This document shows, one piece after another, positions 32,531 to 44,250 of a stretch of 64,000 nt of DNA (the stretch's first letter is position 1; each line of letters starts with the position of its first letter). The notes below the pieces were generated by a model. The model searched no databases. It was not told the origin of the DNA and was given only the letters and a program-made list of their open reading frames with translations. The DNA comes from Lolium rigidum (Eukaryota; Streptophyta; Magnoliopsida; Poales; Poaceae). The position numbers and the translations under genes are program-made. The stretch spans positions 339,247,090 through 339,311,089 of the forward strand of contig NC_061514.1 of assembly GCF_022539505.1 (NCBI RefSeq), written 5' to 3'.

Positions 32531-35500
32531 CATGGCGAGCGGCAGGTGCAGTGGCTTCCGCAGCAAGCGGTAACAGAAGATGGCTCCAGGTCGGCGATGA
32601 CGAGTGGCATGGGGTTGACGGCCGTGACAGAGTGGACGACATGACCATGTGCTCACCGGTGACGCAGGCAGCGGGAAGAGCCATGGTTGCGGCGGCGCTT
32701 CGACGCTTTGACCGAGGGAGATGCGGGAACATAGCTGCCGTCGGAGGAGCACAAGTATTTTCTCGACCACCTCTCTCTCGTGTGCTCTCTTTCTTAGCCG
32801 CTGGCGCCAAGAGGCAACAGCTCAAAGGCAGAAGCCCGTGAACTTTGATCTCAAGTTCATGGATATTCTTCAACTGAGCCACGGTAACATGTTCCCTTGC
32901 TCTCTAGGTATGTTCACTCAATCCTCTTCCAAGGGTTTTGTTTGATTGGACTAAGTCAAGCTTAGATCTACATTTTGAATGAGAATTATTTTTCCTAGCT
33001 CCTTTTGCTGCTCAAGCCTATAATCCCATTTTGTGTACATAAATTTGTAGGGATCTTGCGATGGTGGACTCATAGTGCAGCAAACGGTGTGCGTCAGTTC
33101 ACGTTGGAGAGGAAGATATGGACCAAGTTGTGAGAGTTGCAAAATCTGGAAAAGGTCAGATTTCCTACTGATATATGGATTATATAACTGTACCATGGCA
33201 GTTCAATCCAGCAAGCTAGGTCGCTTTCTACCTTTTCTGTTTTCTCTTCGTATGCTGATTTTTGTGTCTCGAACAAAAGCTGCATATCTCTATTAATCGA
33301 GCATATCTGCAGATGAGGAGGCAAATGAACATCATCACCAGCTAGGAGACGGTGAGCACCACAGGGCACGTACTTCATGTTCTCTGATGAGGAGAGTACC
33401 CTCGCTGTCATCCATCCACGGCTCCGCTCGCCGATCAATAAGGTACCATTCTCATCTGTCTGTGCCTTCTCCTGCTTATGTTCTCTTATACAACATATGC
33501 ATTCAGTAATTTTGTTGCATGTATTAGTTTCCTCGCTTTATGTTGATTCTTTCTACCACACGAGTTTGCTAATTCTCCATACATATTTCTCCTAATATGA
33601 GTAGTTAGTGAAAGTTGAAGATTAAAATAATTTTGTTAATATTTGCATTTTTGAAACATTCTTCAAATGATCAGATAATGTGTTAATGCTATATATGTTC
33701 GAAGAATGGTTTTCACAATTACTTAAACATGAGAACATATGTAAATCCTATTGTAGTTCCCTCTTTTCCTTTGCATTTAGAGAACATATACAGCTTGAGA
33801 TATATGCACTCACAGAAAGTAGATTAATTGGGATGAGTCGATGATGCATACATATCTTTTGGACTAAGTTAGCTTCTAGGATGTTGCAACCAGTTGATAA
33901 AAATTTTAGGCACTGCTGTTATCACCATGTGTTGTCAGCATTTAAATACTCAGTACATTCTGGCCATTTAAAATCATACTACATTTCAATTGGCAGTACT
34001 TGAAAATTTTACATCTTAATAAGTGATGATATACATAGGGATATGGATGAGCGAGTTCAAACAGGTGAGGTAATCTCTAAATTGTATTCATCCTTAAAAT
34101 GAATGAGTGGACCTTCTTCTGCCCATTTCAAAAAAATGGCATGGTAGAAGCAACGAGAGAATAGAACTCTCTACATTCGAATGAATAAGACTTATACTTT
34201 TTTTTAGAAGTGTTTCATGCGCGAAAACAACCATCATTACTCATTATGCTGCGCGTGCCAGTGTGTTCGGTGTTGTTGGCCTATATGCGACTATTGAAGT
34301 ACTTCAGAATAAACTTGGTACTCATTTTGCAATCTTAAGATTGCATTGCCATTGTTATTTATCTTTCAACAGCAAGAACATCGGCCTGTAACTTAGACTG
34401 ACATCTCTCTCATCTATGCAGGTAAATGGCGTGTTCTTTTTTCTTTCTATTTTACTCTTGCCTACAACTTCAGACGCCATGTGCTCTCGGTCTGATGTAA
34501 TTGAATTGTGCATCTGCTAAATGGCCTTACTTTTGCCAGGAATGATAGACAATGAGTAGTGAAGATATGGTGTTACTGCAATCAGGGTCACATCAAATCT
34601 TCCTAGCTGGCAAGCTAAAAGTACAGCGATGAAGGAGCCTGTGTCAGCTAGCCGTATTTCTGTGTATATATGGAATATAGCGACAAAGTAGCTTCTGTTA
34701 GCTAGCCGTACTTCTAGGTATGTAATCTAATAAATGGAGTTTTATTTATGAAACAATTATTCATCTTTTTTTGTGTTCAGGGGTGGTAACGGTCATATTA
34801 ATTAAATAGATCTCGGTTAGGTAAACAGTCATACTATCTAAATTGAGTCCTACTTTCGTACTTCACCATCTCTGTTAAATTTTAATCACCAGAAATGTGT
34901 CCTCTTATCTAATGTAATCTTATAAACTCTGCAATCATGCCCAAATATCAATTAGCACCACAGCTAATCCTAATTTTATAGATGAATTTGCGTTGGCACC
35001 ACTAGGTCATGTGGATTGGATCTGACGCATGCAATAGCAATAAGGGAAGCAAGCAAGTTGCTGCCCCATCTTTCTCTGATGTGCAAGGATCACTGTAATT
35101 TGTAACTTTTGATATAGTCCAAGGATGTTTCATATAATCCAAGCTATGGCATTCTGACTGAGTAGTGTGAACTGGCTGTTGTAGTTTCTGAATGTGTAGA
35201 GGCAAAATTTCTGAAAACAGTCCATACTTGCTGAATAAGGTGACTCATACCTGAACTTCTATGCACTTTAAATCTCTTTCAGGGCGAATCCAGGGTCACA
35301 CACACTTGGGGCACTAGCGTGGCAGTGAGTCCGACGACCACCGGCGCAGGAACTCTAGCTTCCAGGTGAACCATTCCTCTCCCTGGCTTTTTTTTTTACT
35401 TCCCTTGATCTGATAATTTATCACATATTTTTTTCTTTTTTCAGTTCAGTCAAGTCAAGCCATCACTGCTTTACCACATTGCATGGTGGGGGACTAGGTG

Positions 35501-37199
35501 TGTGGAAGTACTTACCGGTTGCCGCCCATCATGGAGGCGCTGGTCAAGGCCAAGGCAACATGCTCCCTGCTATTGGAGTCCATGGTGCAGGTCTCCAATG
35601 GTGCATATCCGTTCAGTGACAGACTTATTCAACTTTCTCAAGCTATTCCCACACTTTGATTTCATTCAGGTACCTAGCCTACCAAATTTGAGGTTTTGTA
35701 GTGTATATACACTTATGGGAAATATTGGTAGCTGAATGCAACCAATTGTTTTGGCCCAGTTGTACATATTCTGTATTCATCTACTACCTATGTGTACTTA
35801 AGGCCTTCTCATCTTAAATCCCAGACTACAAATTTTCTGCAAATAAATATTTAATGACTATGTAGGTATGACAGAATATACCCATATATTTTTGATAGAT
35901 TAGCCAAGTAGGGATTAACTGGTTTATAACAAAGTTTGCAAAAGGCTACTATTTCAGCAATCAAGCATTCAAATTTATTGATGTAATTTATATTCCAATT
36001 GTTTGCAATATTCTGAGTAAACTGACCTTATATACAATTGAAGCACGTGGAGCTACTACTGTGATTTAGATTTCGATTCCAACTGCTTGCAGTACTATGA
36101 TAAATATTCCATACTTCTCAATTCTAGCTGCTTGCAATATTCTAAGATATGTTCCCTCACTACCAGGTCAATGCTCTCATATGAATCTCTCATATCAGCC
36201 AATTCGCAACAGTTGAGATATTTTAATGACCAATTGATCAAGAAAGAAATAATTTCTATCACATTGCTAACTGATGTCAAATCTGCCACCAGGTAGTTGG
36301 TCCTCTTTAATGGGAATGCAAAATAAACTTAGTAAGAACAGTAAGAAGTTACCTACTACATTCTGAGTTTTACAGGATAGTCCTTTTTTGTATTAGTATC
36401 TTTCAATGTGTGCCTCTGATTGTTTCATGTCAATGTTTAAAAAATTGTAGATACATTATTGACCTATTTAGCTAACTTATCTCAGATAGAGTAAGCATAC
36501 AACTTTCTAATTGTCGTTATTAATTAGAAGTAAACATGCCTTACCTTTTGCTGTCAGTTTTTTGGCATCATTATTATGTTCGGAAATATTTTCAACACAG
36601 TTGGTGTTGTATATAGTTTATTATAGCAAGCCGATAACCCTTGCATAATTATGTTGAGGTTATGTGGATTGCCTACTGTTATCTTCTTTATGAATTATTA
36701 GTTGGGGGTACATATTCTTCATTTTATATTTGTACATGCATACATCCTGCTAGGCCTATGATCTTAAGTCATGTGTTCTTTGCAGAAATGGAATTTTGAC
36801 ACAGATAGATCAAAGGAAATATTCTGAATTTTTGGCAATCAGGTAATTATATTTATCATAAATGCCCCGCCTTATCGCTAATTGCAGATCTGTTCTCCTA
36901 TTTTCGTAGGGCCATATCTCTATTCTAACAAAAGTGCATATCAGATTCGAAATATAACATGTTCACTAATATGTCAGATCTGAAATGCTAATCCTTTGTT
37001 TTTTTTATGGAAACCCCTCTTTTCATCTATTAGTTAGCCGAATTTTATCACCTTTCAAAGATAGAGGGCTAAGTTTTTTTTTCCTTTAAAATGATCTGCT
37101 AGGTATGCGGAAATAAGCAAAATTTTGTTTCACCTTAATTTTCATGCAATGGTCTTATTATTCTTTTCCATGATTACCTTCTTAATACCAAATTTACAG
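32531..37199. other. Helitron interior, mostly intron-like AT-rich DNA
   Basis: Alternates short exon-like pieces and long AT-rich stretches. Candidate pieces: 33104-33154 (GEEDMDQVVRVAKSGKG), 35480-35670, and 36167-36294 between AG and GT, ending in TDVKSATR. None could be assigned to a family. This looks like captured genomic DNA including introns. No complete ORF or promoter is supported. Confidence 0.4.
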
Positions 37200-37338
37200 A
37201 AAGTTATCATGTTCAAAGATACTTAAGGCTTTTGGACAAAATGGATACACATCAGCATCAACTTTCCACCCAAATGGCATTATCCTTGGAATAGACAAGC
37301 TTTAAGCTGTTGTTAAAATTTGGGATGTAAAATGTCAG
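37200..37338 (+). pseudogene. Captured exon fragment of PRP19 (pre-mRNA-processing factor 19)
   Basis: Plus-strand GQNGYTSAS and FHPNGIILGI followed after an in-frame stop by AVVKIWDVKCQ match a WD40 repeat of plant PRP19, the spliceosomal U-box E3 ligase. The piece is bordered by TTTACAG on the left and GTGAGAAA on the right, so original splice sites and intron are kept, pointing to DNA-level capture. A stop codon at 37304-37306 and one inserted residue show it is non-functional. Other PRP19 domains (U-box, coiled coil) were not found nearby. Confidence 0.75.
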
Positions 37339-38087
37339 GTGAGAAAACAAAAATATCACTCAGATTTGCATCGATGTCATGCTCTAATGCCTCTACTATT
37401 AAACCAAATTAAATCTTTCTATAATACTGGGGAAGTGCATTATAAATGGATTGGCTGCAGGGCGTTCCTATTTAGTGTTTTACAGTTAATTAGATTCCTT
37501 CTCTAGATTAGTAATTAATTAAGTGGGATTGTTTAACTTTCGTCAGTCTTGGCCTCTTTGAAATATGATAAAGTGGATATATAGTTTATAAATGGATTGG
37601 TTGCAGGGCGTTCCTAACGATGTTTGCATATAAAATTTTATATAATTGCTACCTATCTGAATCAGTAACATTTCTATGATTCCTAAAATGCAACTTTGAT
37701 ACAGTAAAGGAGGTGATCGAAGATTTAGTTGAGTCAGAGAATGAGATTACGGAGGCTAGACCCACAAAGAGGAGGAGCTCGACTGGTCGGACCAAGATGA
37801 CACCACCAACGAAGAACCTCTGAGGGTACAGCCAGTGATGCCGTCATCCTCTCCTCCGAGGATGAAGATAACGCCAACGAGCGATGGCAAAAGGCTAGAA
37901 TAATCAGAGCACTTGCCTGAGGATAGTGATCTACCCTACTACTTAAATTTAGTTTACTGAATGTATGACTTAATCTAGCGTTGCATGCTATTAGTGTTTA
38001 GTGCCTAATGAGGTATGCAATGCAAGCTTCACTTCTAAATGTTTTTACACCGTTTTAACTTAAAATAGGAGCATATTTCACTATTCA
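37339..38087. other. Helitron interior, 3' part
   Basis: AT-rich, with a possible exon-like stretch at 37705-37824 (VIEDLVESENEITEARPTKR and following stop). No family recognised. Ends at the solo-LTR target duplication. Confidence 0.35.
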
Positions 38088-41000
38088 TGTCAACACCCGG
38101 ATTTTTAAGTCCAGATGCCTATTATGTCGTACATCGCAATCCCAGGAATATTGTTGTTGCGAGACATAATAGTTGAATATCATAGAGTCATCATTTATTA
38201 CAACACATAATCGTCTTACAAGGGTAGATCACATGATCCAATATTACAATAGTAGTTAATCTATCGATCAACGAACATCACAAATAGCGGAAGCGAAGTA
38301 GTAGTGGCTATCTAATCCACGGGCCAACGCTTGACGTCGGGAGCGGTCCTAGTTGTCGTAGACGTCCCGCTGTCCATCTTCCTCGTACTTGCTGTTCACC
38401 TTCATAGTCCGGCCATTTGAATAGCCGGGGACAAAGCCATGAGTACTTTTAAAGTACTCGCAAACTAATACTAGTGTAAGCACTATTAATTCTAGTAAGG
38501 GGATACTAAGCTCTAGGTTTATTTGCATAAAGCCAAGTTTATTTCATAAACATTTAGAAAAGACTCTTCATTTGCTAAACTAACTCAAGTGGGAACATTA
38601 GTGTCATTCCCACAACTCTGTTGTGATTCAATTCAAAGTCACCATTCACCTTTCAAATTCAAGTCCCAAGTCATGTGTCACATTTTTGAAAATGGTCTGA
38701 TGACGGAACAGTATGGCCTTTCCAACCGTCCATAATCGTGGACACGGCTATTCGAATAGTTCTACACTCTGCAGAGGTCGTACACTTGTGCCACAACATT
38801 TGCAATAATCCGTCAGGGTTAGCTGGCCCTGATTTATCATACTCCGTATGCGGACTACCAACCATAACCTTTCACTTACATACTCTAGTATGAGCACCTC
38901 TCCCCATGAGGTTGGCCTCCCGGTGAAAACCGCAGTCAACCCGGGAACTGCACAGGGCTTGGGCCGGACATTCACCTCATTCACGTCATATCACATCATT
39001 TCCTTTGTTGTAGAGGCAGCCTCCAGCCTAACCCCGATGACGCTTGTTCAGAGGGAACCCATACTAAAGCACATAAATTTCTAGTTAAGCCCTTACCCAT
39101 ATTGGGTATTGTGGGGGTACTTTCAAATTGGAATGGTATCGCATCCGAACCCAACCATCAGTTTTTGTAAAATTTCACCAAGTCATTCACCCAGTCATAT
39201 TCACCTTCAAAATCTTTCAATAGAATGAAGCATCATTCCAAGGTTTTCAAAGTCATTTCATTTCACAAGTTCCCAACTAGAGTAGTCACTTCTAATTTAG
39301 CACTAGCATCTATGTATGAGGGGTGCAAAGTACTTTGCTTTGCTTCTAGGCTAACCTTGATACTCTTGTACTAATCCAGTACTAACCAAGTGAAACATAA
39401 TTCAAGAAGTACTTTGATAAAACAAAAGTAAATAAAGCTTGTAAAGTAAAACTGGGAAATAGGATCATAAGCATAAAGTAAAATGTAATGGTGCCTTGCT
39501 CTTGTAGAGCTTTGCACATGGGAACCTTGCAAGAGTGTTAGCTTGCCTTGATTGGTGATGTGATCAAAGTTTTCTTGCTCTTCCTCTTGGTAGAAGACCT
39601 CTTCCTCTTGATAGTTTCCGGTACTAGCGTCTATAAACGAATACGAGGATACAATCACCAAACAACACTTAGGCAATCTTTAAATAGCCTTAAGGGCTCA
39701 CACAATTGATCTAGCATCACTACTTAACATATATCCAACAATTATTCTAGGGTTTATTTAATATTAGGAAAATAATTTCCTCTCATTGAATCTTCTTAAG
39801 ATTTAATTTCTCTTATGGATAATATATGACCTAGGTTGACCAAAGTCAACCTCTTCATACTTATCATTTGAGAAAAATTGATTTAAATGAGGTTCCATAC
39901 CTCATGCAATTTTAATACTAGCATGATAGTGATTTAATGCCACCAAATAACTCAATATGAGATTAATAGACCATGGTCACTACCTCATGTTGAATTACTT
40001 GAGAACAAGATTTAAATGAGAGGAATACCTCTCATATGATTTAACACATAGTTGTAACTAATTTAGTAAAAACTATTATTGAGGTGATGCCATATTCTCA
40101 AGTAACCAGGGATGATCCCATGTTGACCAAGGTCAACACTTCACACTTAGTATTTGAGAAAAGTGGTTTAAATGAGATTCATCATCTCATGTGATTTAAA
40201 TAACCATGGCAATATTAAATCCTATTTTGATTTAGAGTCTATAATTGAGCAAGTATGAATCTATGCAGTAGAGGTCCTCATATTACTTCATAATACTTGA
40301 GAAAATGATTTAAATGAGGTGCTACACCTCATAGATTTAAATTCTAAAATTTGGATATAGTTTAAATGGACTAGTATTGACCACATAGCCAATATTTTGA
40401 TTCTAGCCCATGATCATGTACAGAACATATATCATATTTTTACATAGTAAATTAGAGTTTGTTAAATGTGAATTATTAGAGTTGGATTCACTTCAAAATT
40501 CAAAGTGGTTGATTTTTAAGATTTATTTGTATTCAGAAAAGTATCTGTTTTGTTATTTTTGCTATTCAAAAACTACACCACATATGAGGTTGAATCTAGT
40601 GGGGTTAGTTAGAGCAAAACATAAGCTTTCCAGAACATTTGGATTTGCTAAATTTGGATTTGTAGAATTTGAACTATTTAATTTATAGGACAGACCAGTA
40701 TTGATAAATGGCTGAAACAAAATAATTCAAACAGGGGAAATGGGCTTAGGCGGGAAAGCAAATGGGCCGCGAGGTTTAAAACTGTGAAACTGGCCCAGCC
40801 CAGTAACGGTTCACAGCCGCGGGCCAGCTGACATGTGAGGGTCCACCCGTCAGTGGCTTAAACTCACCGAAGCGGTACGGGGTAAGCTGCGCCGTTGGAT
40901 TAGAACCCGATCGCACGGTTGGGGTTCGTCTTCTTCTCCGGCGAGAGGAGGGCGTGCTGGCGGCGGAGGTTGGGGGTCGGGGAGCGTCCTGGGCCGCCGG

Positions 41001-43326
41001 CGGTCGAGGGAGAGGTGCGAGGCGTCGTTGGCGAGGACGAAGAGGCTCCTGGTACAGCGTCGAGGCTCGGGGCGGCTCCAGTCGAAGCAGATGATCTGCG
41101 GGCTCCGGCGGGAACGAGCTTGTGATTGGGGCGGCTCCAGCGAGGTGGAGTGGAATTAGATGGGGGAGAAGGTTCAGTGAAGAGAGGAGAGCAACTTGTG
41201 TGAAGAGAGGGAGAGCTGAGAGGCGCTATTTATAGCGGGCGGTGGTGGCCGTGGTGTGCTGTGGAGGTGCGCTCATGGCGATGGCTGTCCAAGGCGCGAA
41301 GGGGCAGGCTAGGGGGCGCATGGCGTAGGCGTCGTCTAGGCGGAGCTAATGAGCTTGACGGCACGGCAGAAGGAGGTTTGTGGCGAGCTGGCGATGATGG
41401 CGTCCGTGCGGTACCGGCGCGGCAGGACGTCAATCATGGCGATGGCTACGGTGCTGCTGCGAGCCTATGCGGTTGTCTAACGGGGTTCGGGTGTGGTGTT
41501 GGGCGCGCGTGCACGAGGGCAAAGCGAGGGAGGACGATGGCGACCGGACACGCACGCGTTCTGGCGCGTCCAGGATGGTGCGGGTGCACGCTCACCGCGT
41601 GCCTGGCATGCTTCGGGCGCGTCTGGGCACGGCTGGTCTGGCCACTGGCGTGCAAGGGGGAGGCTTGGCCGTGCACAGGCAGTGTCCTGGTGTACCAGAG
41701 GTGCTCAATGACAAGGTGTAGGGGAGAGTAGGGGCTTAGGTTGCTCGAGTGCCATGGTGGCCGGCATGGTGCATAGTGTGAATATTTTAGGGCTTTTCCA
41801 TGCTTAAAACAGCAAGAGCAAGGACGTGTAGAGGTGCAGGGGTGTAGAGAGGTGATGATCATCACAAGTTAGAGGTGGTTTAGGCCAAAACCCACTGGAT
41901 AAAAGCATGTGTGCAAAAATATGAACCATGCCTGCAAGGTGTTCGACTAAATGGCCGCATGAAATTTTATTTGGATTTTTGCAATTCTTTTTGGTGGAGC
42001 TCACTTATATAATTAGAGAGAAAGAATAGTGGTGGTGGTGTCCATTTTGGTGAAGATTTGCAAAGTTTCAAAAAGTGGGTTATCTTCACATAGATTCAAA
42101 GTCTCCCCTTGTCCCTGTCTTTCTGGTCAACCTAGTCAACATTAGCAGAGATGGTCAACATGAAAGTTGTTAACCTTGACATGGTCTTGGATGACATGGT
42201 CATAGTTGACTAGGTTTGGTTTGAGAGTTGAGAAAAACAGAGTGGTAAAGTGGGGAACATTTTATAAAGTGACAAAATGACCATTATCACATGTATGTTG
42301 ATTTTGAGTTTTGCTTCGATTTGTTTTTGGTTTCTTTGATGCAATTGTGTTTATTTATCATATATAAACATTCTACAAGCAAGGGATCAAGCAATTGTGG
42401 CCTTGTTTGAAGATTTGCAAAATTGGGTTATGTGTATGTGAGTGAATTTTGGGAGTTTTCTCCCTATTTGATTTCTTTCCCTTTAATTTGACTTTGGTTG
42501 ACTCTAATGGGGTTCTTATGAGTTTAGAAACATTTTAAGAGCATTGAAACTAAATCAAAGGGTCTTGTTCAAAGATTTGCAAATTTGGCCTTAATACATA
42601 AGAGATGAGGTGTCAAATTTTCATAAACTTGTACTAGGGTTGTTCTTGCCTCACTTGGACATGGGTTAGGGTCCATTTAGTGTTATAATAGGTTTAGAGA
42701 GGGTTTCACACCATTTGGTCAAGGTTTAGGGACATAGGTCAATGTTTGGTGAAATGCCTATGTGTCACATATGCTTTTATGCATATGTGGTATTTTATTT
42801 TTAATTTGACTTGGTTTGACCCAATTGGTTTTGTTGAATGTTGAAATGATATATGGAGGTGATCCAACCATTCACAACAAGTCCTAGGGTCAATTTTCTT
42901 AAATTCACAAATGTGCTATTTTAATCTCATATGCCTCTATGGCATTGTTTTGTTTCTTTTTATTTTCCTTGGTTTCAACTTGGAAATGATTCAAGAAGTA
43001 TTATATAAGGTTAATGAAGCATTTCCAATCCTCTAAATAAAGTGGAAAAATCTAGGGTAAAGATCTATAATTATAGCCATAGGCACATATGCCTTTTTCT
43101 TATTTACTTTCCTTTCATTTTATTTTAACTAGTATGGTGATAGGAGAGGTGAAGTTTAGGGTTTAAAATTACTTCAAATACTAATAACAAGGAATCATAG
43201 CAATAACACAAGAATTAAGCAAGATCACTATGTATCATACTTACTTTAATAAAAGTTTTTGTTGGTTCCAAAATTTGGAACTAGGGGAAATTCATTTGTT
43301 GTGTTTTGAAGTTTTGGGATGTTACA
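38088..43326 (+). mobile_element. 5.24-kb solo LTR (Gypsy, long-LTR type)
   Basis: Starts TGTCAACACCCGG at 38088 and ends GGGATGTTACA at 43326, with 5-bp target duplication ATTCA at 38083-38087 and 43327-43331. No internal region or second LTR is present, so it is a solo LTR left by LTR-LTR recombination. A TATA box GCTATTTATAG at 41225-41235 on the plus strand marks the LTR promoter. GC-rich leader-like DNA around 40,900-41,750 produces spurious ORFs on both strands. Length and TGTCAACACC start fit the long-LTR Del/Tekay-type Gypsy elements of grasses; the family is not assigned. Confidence 0.88.
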
Positions 43327-43349
43327 ATTCAACTTGCTGCTTCCTTCAC

Positions 43350-43382
43350 GGCGCGACGTGCCGCCGCGCCAGTTCTTGCTAG
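43350..43382 (+). other. Helitron 3' terminus: hairpin plus CTAG
   Basis: The stem GGCGCG/CGCGCC with loop ACGTGCCGC is followed eight bases later by CTAG and then host T. Both the hairpin and the CTRR end are hallmarks of Helitron termination. Confidence 0.7.
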
Positions 43383-43650
43383 TTGCAATGAAAGAGGAAC
43401 TATCCATGACGATTAGAGTTATTGTAACTCAATTATCACGGGTCTGGTTCCATTGAAACCATCAATGCTTGCTCAGGGAAGGATATGTGGTGGACAGATT
43501 CGGCTGCAATTTTTGCAGATTGTGTAGACTTGATCGTTTCAATTGGTAAAGTTAGTTTTAAACATTGTTCGAGGGACACAAATAAAGTAGCTTATGAACT
43601 AGATAGAGTTAGCCTTTTAGATAGTGGAAACGCCTGCATTAGCCTTTAGA
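43383..43650 (+). pseudogene. LINE RNase H domain, C-terminal part
   Basis: Continuation of the LINE interrupted at 31800. AMKEELSM, then after small frame breaks NACSGKDMWW, AAIFADCVDLIVSIGKV, HCSRDTNKVAYEL. This is the RVT_3 (RNase H-like) end of grass LINE ORF2. Degenerate. Confidence 0.8.
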
Positions 43651-43701
43651 TAGAATTTGTGATCTTTCTGTTGGTTGCTGTATTCGAGATTTTTCACTAT
43701 A

Positions 43702-43810
43702 ATTTCTGATGGCTAATGCAGGCGTTTCCACTATAATTTCTGTATTCGAAATTTTAGATAGTGGAAGCAAAGAAATTATAGTGGAAACGCCTGCATTAGC
43801 CATCAGAAAT
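43702..43810. repeat. Perfect 40-bp inverted repeat (hairpin)
   Basis: Left arm 43702-43741 and right arm 43771-43810 are exact reverse complements across 40 bp, with a 29-bp loop. A further partial copy of the arm (GATAGTGGAAACGCCTGCAT...) sits at about 43620-43645 in the right-arm orientation, and the loop repeats part of the sequence just left of the left arm (TGTATTCGARATTTT). Likely made by template switching or fold-back duplication of the LINE tail. Confidence 0.95.
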
Positions 43811-44250
43811 GCAAATCACCATTCACCAGCGCATCGCCACCAAAATCACGAACACGGGAACGAAGAAACGCGCCATCGACAAATCTAATCACAACTCAAG
43901 AGGCAACCCCGCTCTCCAACGATCTGTCAATTTTATTGGAAACCAAGTTTTCAGGCAAGGACATGTAACCAATGGCATACAAGCCGCAATTTACCACAGG
44001 AAGGTACACTCTAAGCATGCTTTCTTTTTTCCTGTTCCCCTTAAATACACCCTTTGGAGCAAGATCTGACCAATAGGCGCCAATCACCACGCAAATTTAT
44101 TCAGTCTGCTTCCAACTTTACATCTTGAGGTTGAACTGCTGGTCTACAAGCAAGAAACCAAAGAAAGATGTCAAGGATTGAAGTTAGCTCTTCGTCATAA
44201 ATTGAATGTGATTGATGGAGTCGATAAAACCCACCGTTAAGCTGCCATTC
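43811..44250. other. 3' flank of the pyroglutamyl-peptidase gene
   Basis: Probable 3'UTR and downstream region of the minus-strand gene. Two short opposed ORFs are by-products. No clear polyadenylation motif was chosen. Confidence 0.4.

Larger units (their letters stand above)
31801..43382 (+). mobile_element. Probable Helitron with captured gene fragments
   Basis: The host LINE reads GAAGCAA up to 31800 and TTGCAATGAAAG from 43383, so the insertion lies exactly between A and T with no target duplication, the Helitron rule. The 3' end shows a 6-bp GC stem (GGCGCG 43350-43355 with CGCGCC 43365-43370, 9-nt loop), then 8 nt and CTAG at 43379-43382, followed by host T. The 5' end is TATAACTACTATATTATAGG rather than a canonical TC start, the one departure. 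No Rep/helicase is seen, so it is nonautonomous. Length is 11,582 bp, or about 6.3 kb without the solo LTR inside it. It carries GC-rich minisatellite DNA and a PRP19 exon fragment. Confidence 0.72.

Noticed and set aside
32024..32882. ORFs of 110-140 codons on both strands
   Set aside because: By-products of the GC-rich minisatellite in the Helitron; proline/arginine/alanine runs without domains.
40919..41731. Several ORFs on both strands around 41 kb
   Set aside because: They lie in the GC-rich part of the solo LTR; no domains, overlapping on both strands.
31419..43383. TCTTGCTA near 31421 and at 43374-43381 as an 8-bp target duplication of one large element
   Set aside because: The left copy is native atpB sequence and the LINE frame resumes at 31725-31800, so the NUPT and the Helitron are separate insertions; the Helitron boundary at A/T explains the right side better.
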